Positions 8,441 through 16,776 of a stretch of DNA of 64,000 bases are shown piece by piece. The notes below the pieces were generated by a model. It saw only the letters and a list, made by a program, of their open reading frames with translations. It had not been told where the DNA came from and made no database searches. The first letter of the stretch is position 1. Each line of letters starts with the position of its first letter. The translations under genes were made by a program, and so were the position numbers. Origin of the DNA: Paractinoplanes ovalisporus (GTDB lineage Bacteria; Actinomycetota; Actinomycetes; Mycobacteriales; Micromonosporaceae); contig NZ_JAENHP010000027.1 of NCBI RefSeq assembly GCF_016834655.1, forward strand, positions 1 through 64,000. Reading direction: 5' to 3'.

Positions 8441-9380
8441 GGTCCTTGCGCGACTTCATCAGGCTGGCCACCGTGGTGACGGCCAGGACGCCGATGATGA
8501 CGATGAGCGACAGCGACGTCGGGATCTCGGGCGCCGACTTGGTGATGTCTTCGTGCAGCCAGTGCAGGATCAGCTTGACGCCGATGAAGGCCAGGATGAC
8601 CGACAGGCCCGCCGAGAGGTAGACCAGGCGGTCGAGCAGCCCCTTGACGAGGAAGAACAGGGCGCGCAGGCCGAGCAGGGCGAACGCGTTGGCGACGAAG
8701 ACGATGAACGCCTCGTTGGTCACGCCGAACACGGCCGGGATCGAGTCGAGCGCGAACAGCAGGTCGGAGCTGCCGATCGCGATCAGCACGATGAACATCG
8801 GGGTGACGACCCGGCGGCCGTCGACCCGGGTGATCATCTTGCCGCCGATGTAGTCGTCGGTGACCGGCAGGAACCGCTTGCTGGCCTTGACCAGGGCGTT
8901 GTCCTCGACGTCGGGGTCTTCGTCGCGGTGCCGGAACAGCTGGACCGCGGTGAAGATCAGCAGCAGGCCGAAGAGCAGGAACATGAACGAGAACGCGTTG
9001 AGCAGCGTCGCGCCGAGGGCGATGAAGATGACCCGCAGGATCAGCGCGATGATGATGCCGAAGGTCAGCACCTCCTGCTGATACTTCTCGGGCACCGCGA
9101 ACGTGGTCATGATGATCACGAAGACGAAGAGGTTGTCGACCGACAGGCTCTTCTCGACGATGTAGCCCGCGAAATACTGCGCGCCGAAGTCCCAGCCGGC
9201 GATCGAGCCGAAGACGACACCGAACGCGACTGCGACCGCGATGTAGAAGACGGACCAGGCGGCCGCCTCGCGGAAGCCGACGGCGTGCGGCCTGAGCACA
9301 CCGAGTGTCAGGTCGAGGGCGAGCAGGGCGACGATGACCCCGATGGTCAGCGTCCAGCCGAGCGCGGTGACCTCAAGCAT
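8385..9380 (-). CDS. TerC-family integral membrane protein
   Basis: The product has 331 residues with about nine membrane helices. The family acidic motifs within helices are visible: VALLALDLTLGVL, YIVEKSLSVDNLFVF, and SDLLFALDSIPAVFGVTNEAF. These Asp/Asn/Glu residues are conserved in TerC/Alx proteins, which are linked to manganese efflux and to tellurite resistance. The start at 9380 has GGAGG ten bases upstream. It is monocistronic and faces the 550-bp intergenic region. I could not convince myself of a yybP-ykoY (Mn2+) riboswitch in its leader. Its 3' end is duplicated downstream. Confidence 0.93.
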   Translation of the reverse strand: MLEVTALGWTLTIGVIVALLALDLTLGVLRPHAVGFREAAAWSVFYIAVAVAFGVVFGSIAGWDFGAQYFAGYIVEKSLSVDNLFVFVIIMTTFAVPEKYQQEVLTFGIIIALILRVIFIALGATLLNAFSFMFLLFGLLLIFTAVQLFRHRDEDPDVEDNALVKASKRFLPVTDDYIGGKMITRVDGRRVVTPMFIVLIAIGSSDLLFALDSIPAVFGVTNEAFIVFVANAFALLGLRALFFLVKGLLDRLVYLSAGLSVILAFIGVKLILHWLHEDITKSAPEIPTSLSLIVIIGVLAVTTVASLMKSRKDPDVKAHAGSLRAHDKERH

Positions 9381-9930
9381 GGGGAAGGAACCTCCGGGCG
9401 GATAAGCGGGGCGGCAACCTGTTGATCGTCCCCGGTTGAGCTGGGAGATTGCTGAACGGAACCCTGCCTTACCAGGGAGTTTAGTCGGCGTCCCCGATCG
9501 CGCGACCGTTTCCCAGGATGCCCGCCGCCGAAGCGGTCCGCAGTTACTCTCCGTGCACTAGCGATCTTGCGCGCACTGTCCGTCATCGCGATGCACGTGC
9601 ATTCGCACACCACGTCGGGGGTACGCCAAATGCATCGAAAGACGTGCATCAAACTGTGAATTCTAGTGTGCTCAATAATCGTTTGGACCCTAAAGGGCCT
9701 GGTAGGAGAATTGCTGCAGAATGCATTCTGCGTCCGGCCACATCGGACGAAAATTCGGTCCCAAGAGGACGTTGCGCAAAGATGACCTCGCTGGCATGCT
9801 ACGCGATGTCGTTCTGGGGGGCGCAGACCGTAACGAAGGCAACGAGCCGCGAGCATCACTTTGGGTAATCACGGGGCGAGGCATCCGCGCGTCACCCCCT
9901 GTGCATACCGAAGTGGAGAGGAGACGTGCC
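9381..9930. other. 550-bp AT-richer intergenic region between divergent terC and GPP34 genes
   Basis: No convincing gene is seen. Base composition is visibly less GC-rich than the neighbours. Several palindromes are present: CATCGCGATG (9584-9593), ATGCACGTGCAT (9591-9602), and a perfect 16-mer at 9716-9731. The terC leader on the minus strand contains a small CCCTG/CAGGG hairpin (about 9462-9477). A weak ribosome site GAGAGGAG precedes the GTG at 9931. It is presumably a two-way promoter region with operators. Confidence 0.6.
9716..9731. promoter_or_regulatory. Perfect 16-bp palindrome, candidate operator
   Basis: The sequence GCAGAATGCATTCTGC is its own reverse complement over all 16 bases. 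It lies about 200 bp before the GPP34 start and 335 bp before the terC start. A second palindrome, ATGCACGTGCAT, is at 9591-9602. No regulator gene is adjacent, so the binding protein is unknown. Confidence 0.5.
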
Positions 9931-10584
9931 GTGACGGCATCGGCTCAGCTACCCCTCGCCGATGATCTGTTCCTCACCGCGCACGATTCGGTCAAGGGCA
10001 AGTGCCTGCTCTCTCCGGCGACACTCGGCCTCGGCATGGCCGCCGCCCTGATCGGCGAGCTGGTGCTCTGGCGCCGCCTCGACATCGTGGACGGCAAGAT
10101 CCAGATCATCGACGACCGGCCGACGGGTGATCCCGCCGCCAACGCCGTCCTCGACCAGCTGCTGCGCGAGGGCCACCATCGGGCCGTACGGGACTGGATC
10201 TCGTTCCTCGCCACCGGTGTGGCCACCGACCTGGTCGAGCGCCGCCTCGCCCGCGCCGCCCTCGTGCAGCGCCAGGAGAAGCGTGGCCTGTTCGGCAGCA
10301 ACAAGGTCTCGTTCGTTCCCTCCGACTCGATGATCGCCGGGTGGCCCGCCACCCGGATCCGCACGTTCGTCGGCCGGGGCGAATACCTCGACATCCCCGA
10401 CCTGGTCCTCACCGGACTGATCCTGGCCACCGGTCTCGACCAGCACGTCTTTCTGACCCTCGACGTCCGCGACCGCACGGCGCTGTTCGAGCAGCTCCGG
10501 CGCCGGCTTCCCGCCATGCTGCTCGAGCTGGTGGGCCAGGCCGAGGCCGCGGTGGGCGACGCCGTCATGGCCCGGCGCGCCTGA
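9931..10584 (+). CDS. GPP34 (GOLPH3/VPS74-like) family protein
   Basis: The product has 217 residues, starting at GTG 9931 after GAGAGGAGACGTGCC. It has the family features LPLADDLFLTAHD at the N-terminus, LGLGMAAALIGELVLW, a central RDWISFLA segment, and a C-terminal helical block (LVLTGLILATGLDQHVF). In eukaryotes GOLPH3 binds PI4P and sorts glycosyltransferases. Bacterial homologues are common in actinobacteria and mostly uncharacterised, sometimes linked to differentiation. The gene is 50 bp upstream of the APC permease and is probably cotranscribed with it. Confidence 0.88.
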   Translation: MTASAQLPLADDLFLTAHDSVKGKCLLSPATLGLGMAAALIGELVLWRRLDIVDGKIQIIDDRPTGDPAANAVLDQLLREGHHRAVRDWISFLATGVATDLVERRLARAALVQRQEKRGLFGSNKVSFVPSDSMIAGWPATRIRTFVGRGEYLDIPDLVLTGLILATGLDQHVFLTLDVRDRTALFEQLRRRLPAMLLELVGQAEAAVGDAVMARRA

Positions 10585-10634
10585 CACCCCCGACTCTCAA
10601 CACACCCCCTTCTCAACCCCCTCCTGGAGACCGC

Positions 10635-12149
10635 GTGTCCGCCACCGCAACAAAACCACCCCAGAGCCAGCTGTCGACAGCCCTGGCTCGTGACCGCCTC
10701 GGCGTCGCCGCGGTGGTCTTCTTCGTCATGTCGGCCGCCGCGCCCCTCACCGTGGTCGCCGGCGTCGTGCCCACCGGCCTCGCCGTCACCGAGCTGACCA
10801 GCATCTCCATCGCCTTCGTGGCGGTCGCCGTGGTGCTCGCGATCTTCGCCGTCGGCTACGTCGCCATGGCCCGGCACATCGCGAACGCCGGCGCCTTCTA
10901 CGCCTACATCTCGCAGGGCATCGGCCGACCGCTCGGCGTCGGCGCGTCCTGGGTGGCGCTGCTGGCCTACAACATGTTCCAGATCGCCGCGTACGGCGGT
11001 TTCGGCGCCATCGCCTCCCCGCTGTTCGACAAGTGGTTCGGCCTGGACATCCAGTGGTGGATCCTGGCGCTGGTGGTGTGGGCGCTGACCGCCGTCCTCG
11101 GCGTCCGCGACGTGGCCGTGAACGGCAAGGTCCTGGCCACCCTGCTGGTCGCCGAGATCATCGTGGTGTTCGCGTTCAGCATCGCCGACCTCTTCTCGCC
11201 CAACTTCCAGGCCTCCTCGGCCCCGGTCGACGTGAGCAGCCTGGTCGGCCCGGGCGCCGGCGCCCTGCTGGCCATGGCCATCACCGGCTTCGTCGGCTTC
11301 GAGCAGTCCGTGGTGTTCAGCGAGGAGTCGCGCGACCCGCGCCGCACGGTGCCCCGCGCCACGTACATCGCCATCGCCCTGATCGCCGTGCTCTACGGCT
11401 TCGCCGCCTGGTCGATGATCTCGGCCGCCGGTCCCGACGTCGTCGGCCGGGCCGGGCAGGAAGGCCCCGACCTGTTCTTCAACGTCGCCTCCGACCAGCT
11501 CGGCGGGCGCGCCGTCGACCTCGGCTACGCGCTGTTCCTGACGTCGCTGATCGCCGCGATGATCTCGTTCCACAACATCATCGCCCGCTACATGTTCTCG
11601 CTCGGCCGCGAAGGGGTGCTGCCGCGCGCCTTCGGCCGTACGGTCCCCGGCACCGGCGCCCCCAAGAACGGCTCGCTGATCCAGAGCGCGCTCGGCCTGA
11701 CCGTCATCGTCGTCTACGCCGTGGCCGGCTGGGACCCGCTGGTCAACCTGTTCTTCTGGGGCGGCAGCGGCGGCGGTATCGGCGTGCTCCTGCTGATCAC
11801 CCTGACCTCGATCGCCGTCATCGGCTACTTCGTGCGGCACCCGGAGGGCGAGGACTTCTGGCACCGCCTCGGCGCGCCCGTGCTCGGCACGGTCCTGCTG
11901 CTGATCATGTCGTACCTGGCCCTCAGCAACATCGCCACGCTGTTCGGCGTCGACCCCGGCAGCAAGCCGACCTGGGTGGTGCCGCTCGCGTTCGCCGTGC
12001 TGCTCGTGGCGGGCGTCATCTGGGCGCTGATCCTGCGCGGCAGCCGCCCGCAGGTGTACGCCGGCATCGGCCTGGGCGCCCGCAGCGCCACCTCGACGGG
12101 CGGTTTCTCCGCCGCTCTCGCCTCCACCGAACCGAAGGACCACCAGTGA
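10635..12149 (+). CDS. APC-superfamily amino acid permease
   Basis: The product has 504 residues from GTG 10635 (CTGGAGACC upstream). About twelve membrane helices are visible. The first contains the APC motif VFFVMSAAAPLTVVAGVVPTG, and helix 6 carries ITGFVGFEQSVVFSEESRDPRRTVPRA, with the conserved GFE.....EE...P pattern, split here only for description. It should import or exchange an amino acid or amine, driven by ion gradients. It overlaps the acetyltransferase gene by four bases (GTGA). A combined uptake and acetylation role is inference. Confidence 0.9.
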   Translation: MSATATKPPQSQLSTALARDRLGVAAVVFFVMSAAAPLTVVAGVVPTGLAVTELTSISIAFVAVAVVLAIFAVGYVAMARHIANAGAFYAYISQGIGRPLGVGASWVALLAYNMFQIAAYGGFGAIASPLFDKWFGLDIQWWILALVVWALTAVLGVRDVAVNGKVLATLLVAEIIVVFAFSIADLFSPNFQASSAPVDVSSLVGPGAGALLAMAITGFVGFEQSVVFSEESRDPRRTVPRATYIAIALIAVLYGFAAWSMISAAGPDVVGRAGQEGPDLFFNVASDQLGGRAVDLGYALFLTSLIAAMISFHNIIARYMFSLGREGVLPRAFGRTVPGTGAPKNGSLIQSALGLTVIVVYAVAGWDPLVNLFFWGGSGGGIGVLLLITLTSIAVIGYFVRHPEGEDFWHRLGAPVLGTVLLLIMSYLALSNIATLFGVDPGSKPTWVVPLAFAVLLVAGVIWALILRGSRPQVYAGIGLGARSATSTGGFSAALASTEPKDHQ

Positions 12150-12748
12150 CGTCGTACCCCGAGATCCGCTCCGCCCGTGACGAGGAGATCCCTGCGATCG
12201 GGCACCTCATCAGCCACTCCTTCTTCAACCTCGACGCGAACGCCTATCTGGTGCCGCCGCTCGACGACCGCCTGAAGGTGATGGCCGACTTCTTCACGCT
12301 GCTCACCGAGCACGCCCAGAAGTACGGCCGGGTCGACGTGATCGACCTGCCGGAGGGGGGCGGTCACGCGGCGACCGCGGTCTGGTTCGACTACACCAAG
12401 GAGTCGCCCGACCCGGAGGCGTACGAGGAGCGTCTGAACGCCCTGGCCGGGGAGTACATCGACCGGTTCGTCGCGCTGGACGTGCTGTTCGAGAAGCACC
12501 ACCCGCACGACGCGCACTGGCACCTGGCGTTCCTGGCCGTGCACCCCGACCACCAGGAGCACGGGCTGGGCAGCCTGCTGATGGCCCGCACGCACGAGGA
12601 GCTCGACAAGGCCGGCGTCCCGGCCTACCTCGAGGCGACGAACGCCAACAACGTGCGGCTCTACCACCGGGTCGGTTACGCCGACATGGACCCGTTCGAG
12701 ATGCTGCTCCCCGACGGCACGCCGTTCTTCCGGATGTGGCGGGCCTGA
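12146..12748 (+). CDS. GNAT-family N-acetyltransferase
   Basis: The product has 200 residues, starting at the GTG that overlaps the permease stop. Acetyl-CoA-binding motif A is visible as LAFLAVHPDHQEHGLGSLLM (pyrophosphate loop HQEHGLG). It is followed by YLEATNANNVRLYHRVGY, the usual motif B. The first 110 residues are a variable substrate-binding half. Coupling to the permease suggests the substrate is an amine or amino acid brought in by it, which is inference. A strong hairpin terminator follows. Confidence 0.88.
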   Translation: MTSYPEIRSARDEEIPAIGHLISHSFFNLDANAYLVPPLDDRLKVMADFFTLLTEHAQKYGRVDVIDLPEGGGHAATAVWFDYTKESPDPEAYEERLNALAGEYIDRFVALDVLFEKHHPHDAHWHLAFLAVHPDHQEHGLGSLLMARTHEELDKAGVPAYLEATNANNVRLYHRVGYADMDPFEMLLPDGTPFFRMWRA

Positions 12749-12761
12749 CAGCTTCCGTACG

Positions 12762-12794
12762 AGAGGGCGCGGCCACCGTCCGGCCGCGCCCTCT
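12762..12794. terminator. Bidirectional hairpin terminator
   Basis: AGAGGGCGCGGCC (12762-12774) pairs perfectly with GGCCGCGCCCTCT (12782-12794) around a 7-base loop. Gene GNAT ends at 12748 and the kinase gene on the other strand ends at 12807, so the hairpin serves both. Confidence 0.85.
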
Positions 12795-12806
12795 GTTCAC
12801 TGCTTT

Positions 12807-14543
12807 TCACCAGCTGAACTCGGGTCCCCGTGCGGTACCGCCGGGCAGCAGCGGGCGCTGGGTGTACTCCCACGTCTCGACCAGCACCAGCCGGCGCCCG
12901 CGCGGGGGCTTCAGGTCGACCGGGCCGCACGCGTGCTTCAGCGCGAAGTCCGTGAACATCAGACCCTTGCAGGTGTACGGGCCGGAGACCACCTCGTCGC
13001 TGGAGGCGTCCCGCAGCGTCAGCGAGATGTCGGCCTGCACACCGGGCATCGCCTCCATCTGGCCGATCACCCGCACGTCGCCGCCCACGGAATGACACGG
13101 GCGTGCCAGCACGGGGTGGCCGAGATCCCAGTCGTACTCGTCGCCGCACTGCCATGGACCGAACGTGGCCTCGGCCCGGGCGCCACCCGGTCCCGCCGAC
13201 ACTCCGACGCCGACCGGGGCTTCCGGGTTGCGGCCGTCGCCGGCCGGCCCCGGCTGTTGCGCGGGCAATGCGCCGCCGGGGCCGCTGGGCAACGCGCCGG
13301 CGGGCAGGCCGGGAACACTGGGCGGGGGCGCGCTCAGGGCCGGCGGGGCCGAGGTGGCGACGGCCCGGCTCGGGCCCAGCATGCTCTGCGCACCGGGCCC
13401 GGCCGACGACTGCGGCGGTGACGCGGCGGCCGGTCGGTCACCCGATCTGATCAGCTTCCACGCGTTGAAGCCGCTCACCCCGGACACGGCCACCACGCCC
13501 GCCATCAGCGCGATCATCGCCCAGGGTCGGCGCCACATCCACGAGCGGGGACCGTTGCGCGGGCGTTTGCGCGACGTCGGCCGGCGTACGGAGGGATGCG
13601 CCACGGCCCGGATGCCCAGATGCGGGGTGGCGGTGTCTTCGGGCTCCTCCTCGGGGGCGGCCATGGCGGGGACACCGGCGGTCCGGCGGGCGAGTTCGCG
13701 CAGGGCGGCGCCCAGTTCGGCGGCGGCCGGTCGGCGCTCCGGGTCCTTCGCCAGGCACCAGGTGATCAGCTCCCACACCGGCTGGGGCATGCCGTCGGGG
13801 CGGACCGGCGTCTCGTCCAGGTGACCCCGCAGCACCGCCAACGGCTCTCCCGCGTACGGGGGAGCCCCGGTCATGAGTTCGAAGAGGACGACGCCGGCCG
13901 AGTACACGTCGGAGGCGGGGACGGCCTCGCCCTGGATCGCCTCCGGAGCCATGTAATGGGGTGTGCCGACGATGGCCTGCGGGGTGGTCAGGCCGGCGGT
14001 GTCGAGCACCCGGGCGATGCCGAAGTCGGTCAGGCGGACCTCGAGGCGGCCCTCGTTCTCCTGCAGCAGGATGTTGTCCGGCTTCACGTCGCGGTGCACC
14101 ACGCCCAGCTCGTGGGCCTGGGTGAGCGCGGCCGCGACCTGGGCCAGCAGGTCGGCGGCGTCGGCCGGGGCCAGGGTGCCCTCGGCGCGCAGATGGTTGC
14201 GCAGGCTGCCGCCGGACACGTAGTCCATGACGAGCGCGAGCGACCCGCCGACGCTGAACAGGTCGCGGACGCCCACGATGTTCTCGTGGCGCATCATGCT
14301 CAGGATCGTGCGCTCCTGCACGAAGCGGATGACCAGCTTGGGCTGGCGTAGCAGGCCCTCGTGCAGCAGCTTGACCGCCACGTCGGCGCCGGAGGACCGG
14401 TCGATGCCGCGCCAGACCGTGCCGGTGGCGCCGTGCCCGACCGGGCAGACCAGGACGTACGAGTTGCCGACGCAGCGGCCGCTGAGATCGGCGGTGGCCG
14501 CCTCGCCGGGGACACTGCCGGTCAGGGACGGGGATGACTGCAC
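12807..14543 (-). CDS. Membrane Ser/Thr protein kinase (PknB/Hanks type)
   Basis: The product has 578 residues from GTG 14543, preceded by GGAAGGAC; a TTG at 14612 would add 23 residues. The kinase domain shows the Gly loop GHGATGTV (about residue 36), the VAVK lysine, catalytic loop HRDVKPDN, DFG, and GTPHYMAPE. A basic juxtamembrane stretch leads to one membrane helix (WAMIALMAGVVAVSGVSGF). A Pro/Ser-rich spacer and an extracellular domain of about 110 residues with four Cys (WQCGDEYDWDL ... ARPCHS ... YTCKGL ... KHACGP) follow, perhaps two disulfides. No PASTA domain is present. The ligand is unknown. Confidence 0.92.
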   Translation of the reverse strand: MQSSPSLTGSVPGEAATADLSGRCVGNSYVLVCPVGHGATGTVWRGIDRSSGADVAVKLLHEGLLRQPKLVIRFVQERTILSMMRHENIVGVRDLFSVGGSLALVMDYVSGGSLRNHLRAEGTLAPADAADLLAQVAAALTQAHELGVVHRDVKPDNILLQENEGRLEVRLTDFGIARVLDTAGLTTPQAIVGTPHYMAPEAIQGEAVPASDVYSAGVVLFELMTGAPPYAGEPLAVLRGHLDETPVRPDGMPQPVWELITWCLAKDPERRPAAAELGAALRELARRTAGVPAMAAPEEEPEDTATPHLGIRAVAHPSVRRPTSRKRPRNGPRSWMWRRPWAMIALMAGVVAVSGVSGFNAWKLIRSGDRPAAASPPQSSAGPGAQSMLGPSRAVATSAPPALSAPPPSVPGLPAGALPSGPGGALPAQQPGPAGDGRNPEAPVGVGVSAGPGGARAEATFGPWQCGDEYDWDLGHPVLARPCHSVGGDVRVIGQMEAMPGVQADISLTLRDASSDEVVSGPYTCKGLMFTDFALKHACGPVDLKPPRGRRLVLVETWEYTQRPLLPGGTARGPEFSW

Positions 14544-14690
14544 GTGACGTCGGGTCCTTCCGATCGGGGGCGTATCGACGCCGATCGTCCGGATCGATCC
14601 CGATAAGGGCAACCGTTCGCCGCCCGATCTCTCATGAACGGCGAGTCACGGCGTCACCCCGTCACCGTCATCCCCGGTGACTCGTTCGGC

Positions 14691-15089
14691 CTATTCAGCC
14701 GTCTCTTTCATCTGGATGATCTGGATCAGATTGCCGCAGGTGTCGTCGAAGACGGCCGTCCAGAGCGTGCCCATGTCGGCCGGCTCCTGGGTGAACCGGA
14801 CGCCGAGGCCGCTCATGCGCTCGTATTCGGCCTGCACGTCGGCGACGGTGAACTGGGTGAACGGGATGCCGTCGGCGACCAGCCCGGCCTTCCACGGCTT
14901 GGCGCCCGGGTGGCCCTCGGGCTCGAGCAGCAGCTCGCACCCCTGCGGGTCTTCCGGGGAGACGACAGTCAGCCAGCGCGACTCGCCGAGCGGGACGTCG
15001 TGCTTCTTCACGAAACCCAGCACGTCGACGTAGAAGCGCTCGGCCTTGGCCTGGTCGTCGACGATGACGCTGGTGATGGTGATGCGCAT
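14691..15089 (-). CDS. VOC-family (glyoxalase/bleomycin-resistance fold) protein
   Basis: The product has 132 residues. It has the paired beta-alpha-beta-beta-beta architecture: TITSVIVDDQAKAERFYVDV, then ELLLEP, and a second half ending GNLIQIIQ. Metal-ligand-like positions include Glu in CELLLEPEG and the terminal Gln/Glu region. The start overlaps the ArsR stop by one base (TGATG), so the two are coupled. ArsR-VOC pairs are common in actinobacteria. The substrate is unknown. Confidence 0.88.
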   Translation of the reverse strand: MRITITSVIVDDQAKAERFYVDVLGFVKKHDVPLGESRWLTVVSPEDPQGCELLLEPEGHPGAKPWKAGLVADGIPFTQFTVADVQAEYERMSGLGVRFTQEPADMGTLWTAVFDDTCGNLIQIIQMKETAE

Positions 15090-15391
15090 CAGGTCTCCTT
15101 GGTCTCCGGCCGGCGCCAGCGTTCGGTGAGGCGCCGCAGGGGTGTGGTGTCGAGGTAGTGGAACTTGTAGCGCCCGTCGCGCCGGCTGGTGACCAGCCCC
15201 GCGGCGGCGAGCGTGTCGAGGTGTTGCGAGACCGACTGGCGTGAGGCCGTGTGCTGGTGTTTCATGGCCAGCCGGGCGCAGATCTCGAACAGGGTCTGGC
15301 CGTCGCGCTCGGTCAGCTCGTCGAGGATCTTCCGCCGGGTCGGGTCGGCCAGCGCGCGGAAGACGTTCTCGTCCTCCGGGCTCTCGGTCAT
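15089..15391 (-). CDS. ArsR-family repressor coupled to the VOC gene
   Basis: The product has 100 residues from ATG 15391 (GGGGAG close upstream); an ATG at 15403 and a TTG further up are alternatives. The winged helix reads VFRALADPTRRKILDELTER ... HQHTASRQSVSQHLDTLAAAGLV. No metal-binding Cys pair (ELCVCDL type) is present, so it belongs to the non-metal sensor branch often paired with VOC or SRPBCC proteins. A near-perfect operator overlaps its start region, which implies autoregulation. Confidence 0.9.
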   Translation of the reverse strand: MTESPEDENVFRALADPTRRKILDELTERDGQTLFEICARLAMKHQHTASRQSVSQHLDTLAAAGLVTSRRDGRYKFHYLDTTPLRRLTERWRRPETKET

Positions 15392-15401
15392 GCTCCCCAC
15401 C

Positions 15402-15425
15402 ATAGGCAAGTGTTCACTTGCCTAT
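15402..15425. promoter_or_regulatory. ArsR-type operator (inverted repeat)
   Basis: The arms ATAGGCAAGTG (15402-15412) and CACTTGCCTAT (15415-15425) are perfect reverse complements separated only by TT. The site lies 10-34 bases upstream of the ArsR start at 15391 and overlaps the alternative ATG at 15403. The length and symmetry fit dimeric ArsR/SmtB-fold repressors. Confidence 0.8.
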
Positions 15426-15582
15426 CAACCCCGACCAGCCGTTTTCTTCCGTACGGGGTAAGGCCGTGCCGCTGGCTGTCGGTCGCCGGTCGGGGTCGTC
15501 CTGGTCGTCCGAACGGGGACGGGGCCACGCGCGCGCGGGCTGGGGCAGCTACGGTAGCGGCTGCCGAGGGCGGGGGATTGAC

Positions 15583-16050
15583 GTGAGTGATCCGATCTGG
15601 CCGGCGGTCGACGCCGCGCGCAAGTGGCTCGACCTGTCGAACGGGACCCTGCCGCTCGAACTGACCTGCCGCATCCTCAAGGTCACGGAGGAGGCGGGCG
15701 AGGCGGCCCAGGCGTGGATCGGCCTGCTGGGGCAGAACCCGCGCAAGGGCGTCACCCACACCCGCGAGGAGGTGGCGGCCGAGCTGGCCGACGTGGCGTT
15801 CACCGCCCTGGTCGCGATCGCCAGCCTCGACGTCAGCCCGCACGACGCCCTGACCGCATGCGCGACCAAGGTCCGGGCCCGGTTCCCGGCCGCCCACGAG
15901 CCCGTGGACGCGCCGTATCCCGCCTACCCGTCGTCCCCCTCGGCCGCGCCCGGTCGGGCCGGGCCCGGCGGTCCGGCCCCGGCGGACGATCCCGTTTCCC
16001 CCGCGCCCCCGATGACGTGGCCGCCTACGTCGCCCGGTCGCGGCCTCTGA
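15583..16050 (+). CDS. MazG-like nucleotide pyrophosphohydrolase family protein
   Basis: The product has 155 residues from GTG 15583 with GGGGG upstream. It has the all-alpha NTP-PPase pattern: KVTEEAGEAAQAWIG (the EExxE metal motif), then EEVAAELADVAFTALVAI (the ExxD motif). Residues after about 115 form a Pro/Ala-rich tail of low complexity. MazG-like enzymes hydrolyse nucleoside triphosphates to monophosphates for housecleaning. The tail is longer than usual. It is monocistronic, divergent from the ArsR gene and convergent with the secreted protein gene. Confidence 0.85.
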   Translation: MSDPIWPAVDAARKWLDLSNGTLPLELTCRILKVTEEAGEAAQAWIGLLGQNPRKGVTHTREEVAAELADVAFTALVAIASLDVSPHDALTACATKVRARFPAAHEPVDAPYPAYPSSPSAAPGRAGPGGPAPADDPVSPAPPMTWPPTSPGRGL

Positions 16051-16082
16051 GCGCGTCCGCCCGCCGGATGTTTTCCACAGCT

Positions 16083-16108
16083 GGGGGCGGGCCCGGAAAC
16101 CCGCCCCC
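16083..16108. terminator. Hairpin terminator between convergent genes
   Basis: GGGGGCGGG (16083-16091) pairs with CCCGCCCCC (16100-16108) with an 8-base loop. It lies between the ends of the MazG-like gene and the secreted-protein gene and can serve both strands. Confidence 0.8.
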
Positions 16109-16125
16109 CGGATCAGAAGTGGGCG

Positions 16126-16542
16126 TTACCGGCCGCAGTAGGCCTTGGGGGTGGTCACCCAGCCCGAGGTGCCACCGTTGGCGTGCAGGCGCCACTGGGT
16201 GATGCCGTAGCCGTAGTTGTACTCCCAATATCCGTCCTGCTTGGTCGGGTAGGTGATGTTGCCACCGGCCCGGACCGGGTCGATCTCGACGCGCATCTGC
16301 TGGCCGCCGGGCTGCTGGTCGGTGGCGTTGAGGTGGTTGACGTGCGCCTGGTCGGTCTCGTCCCACCACATGTAGGCGAAGCCGACGTTCGGGCTGGTGG
16401 TGATCCGGACCCCGCAGTAGGCGCCGGAGTAGTTGAGGTACTGGACGCCGAACTTCTGGTTGGGGGCCGCGGCCTGGGCCGGTGCGGCGGCGGTGGCCGT
16501 CAGGAGTCCGGCCACCAGAGCGGTTTGCATGGTTTTACGCAT
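16126..16542 (-). CDS. Small secreted protein of unknown function
   Basis: The product has 138 residues with a Sec signal peptide (MRKTMQTALVAGLLTATAAA, cleavage after AQA). The mature part is rich in Tyr, Trp and Asn and has two Cys (AYCGVRI and the terminal KAYCGR) that could form a disulfide. Motifs such as FAYMWWDETDQAHVNH and YWEYNYGYGITQW suggest a beta-sandwich. I do not recognise the family. An inverted repeat (TGTCCCC / GGGGACA, 16587-16611) lies in its promoter region. Confidence 0.8.
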   Translation of the reverse strand: MRKTMQTALVAGLLTATAAAPAQAAAPNQKFGVQYLNYSGAYCGVRITTSPNVGFAYMWWDETDQAHVNHLNATDQQPGGQQMRVEIDPVRAGGNITYPTKQDGYWEYNYGYGITQWRLHANGGTSGWVTTPKAYCGR

Positions 16543-16776
16543 GGTGCCGACGCTAGGGAAGCGATGTGTCGGCGAGAACGGTCAACTGTCCCCTGAGCTG
16601 GGTCGGGGACAGATAGCGGAGCGTGGGGGTGCGGCGCGGAGCGCCGCGAGGGTGAGTGGTTCCGCCGAATGAAGGGTGCGGACGACAGGAGCGCAGCGAG
16701 CGGCGGCCGCGCCCGGCCTCCGCGGGAGCGACGGTCTGTACTCCCCACCTCGATGGGACATCCGGATCTTGATCTT

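Noticed and set aside
9381-9540. yybP-ykoY manganese riboswitch before terC
   Set aside because: The leader has a small hairpin and G/C-rich stretches, but I could not find the conserved aptamer elements. A covariance search would decide.
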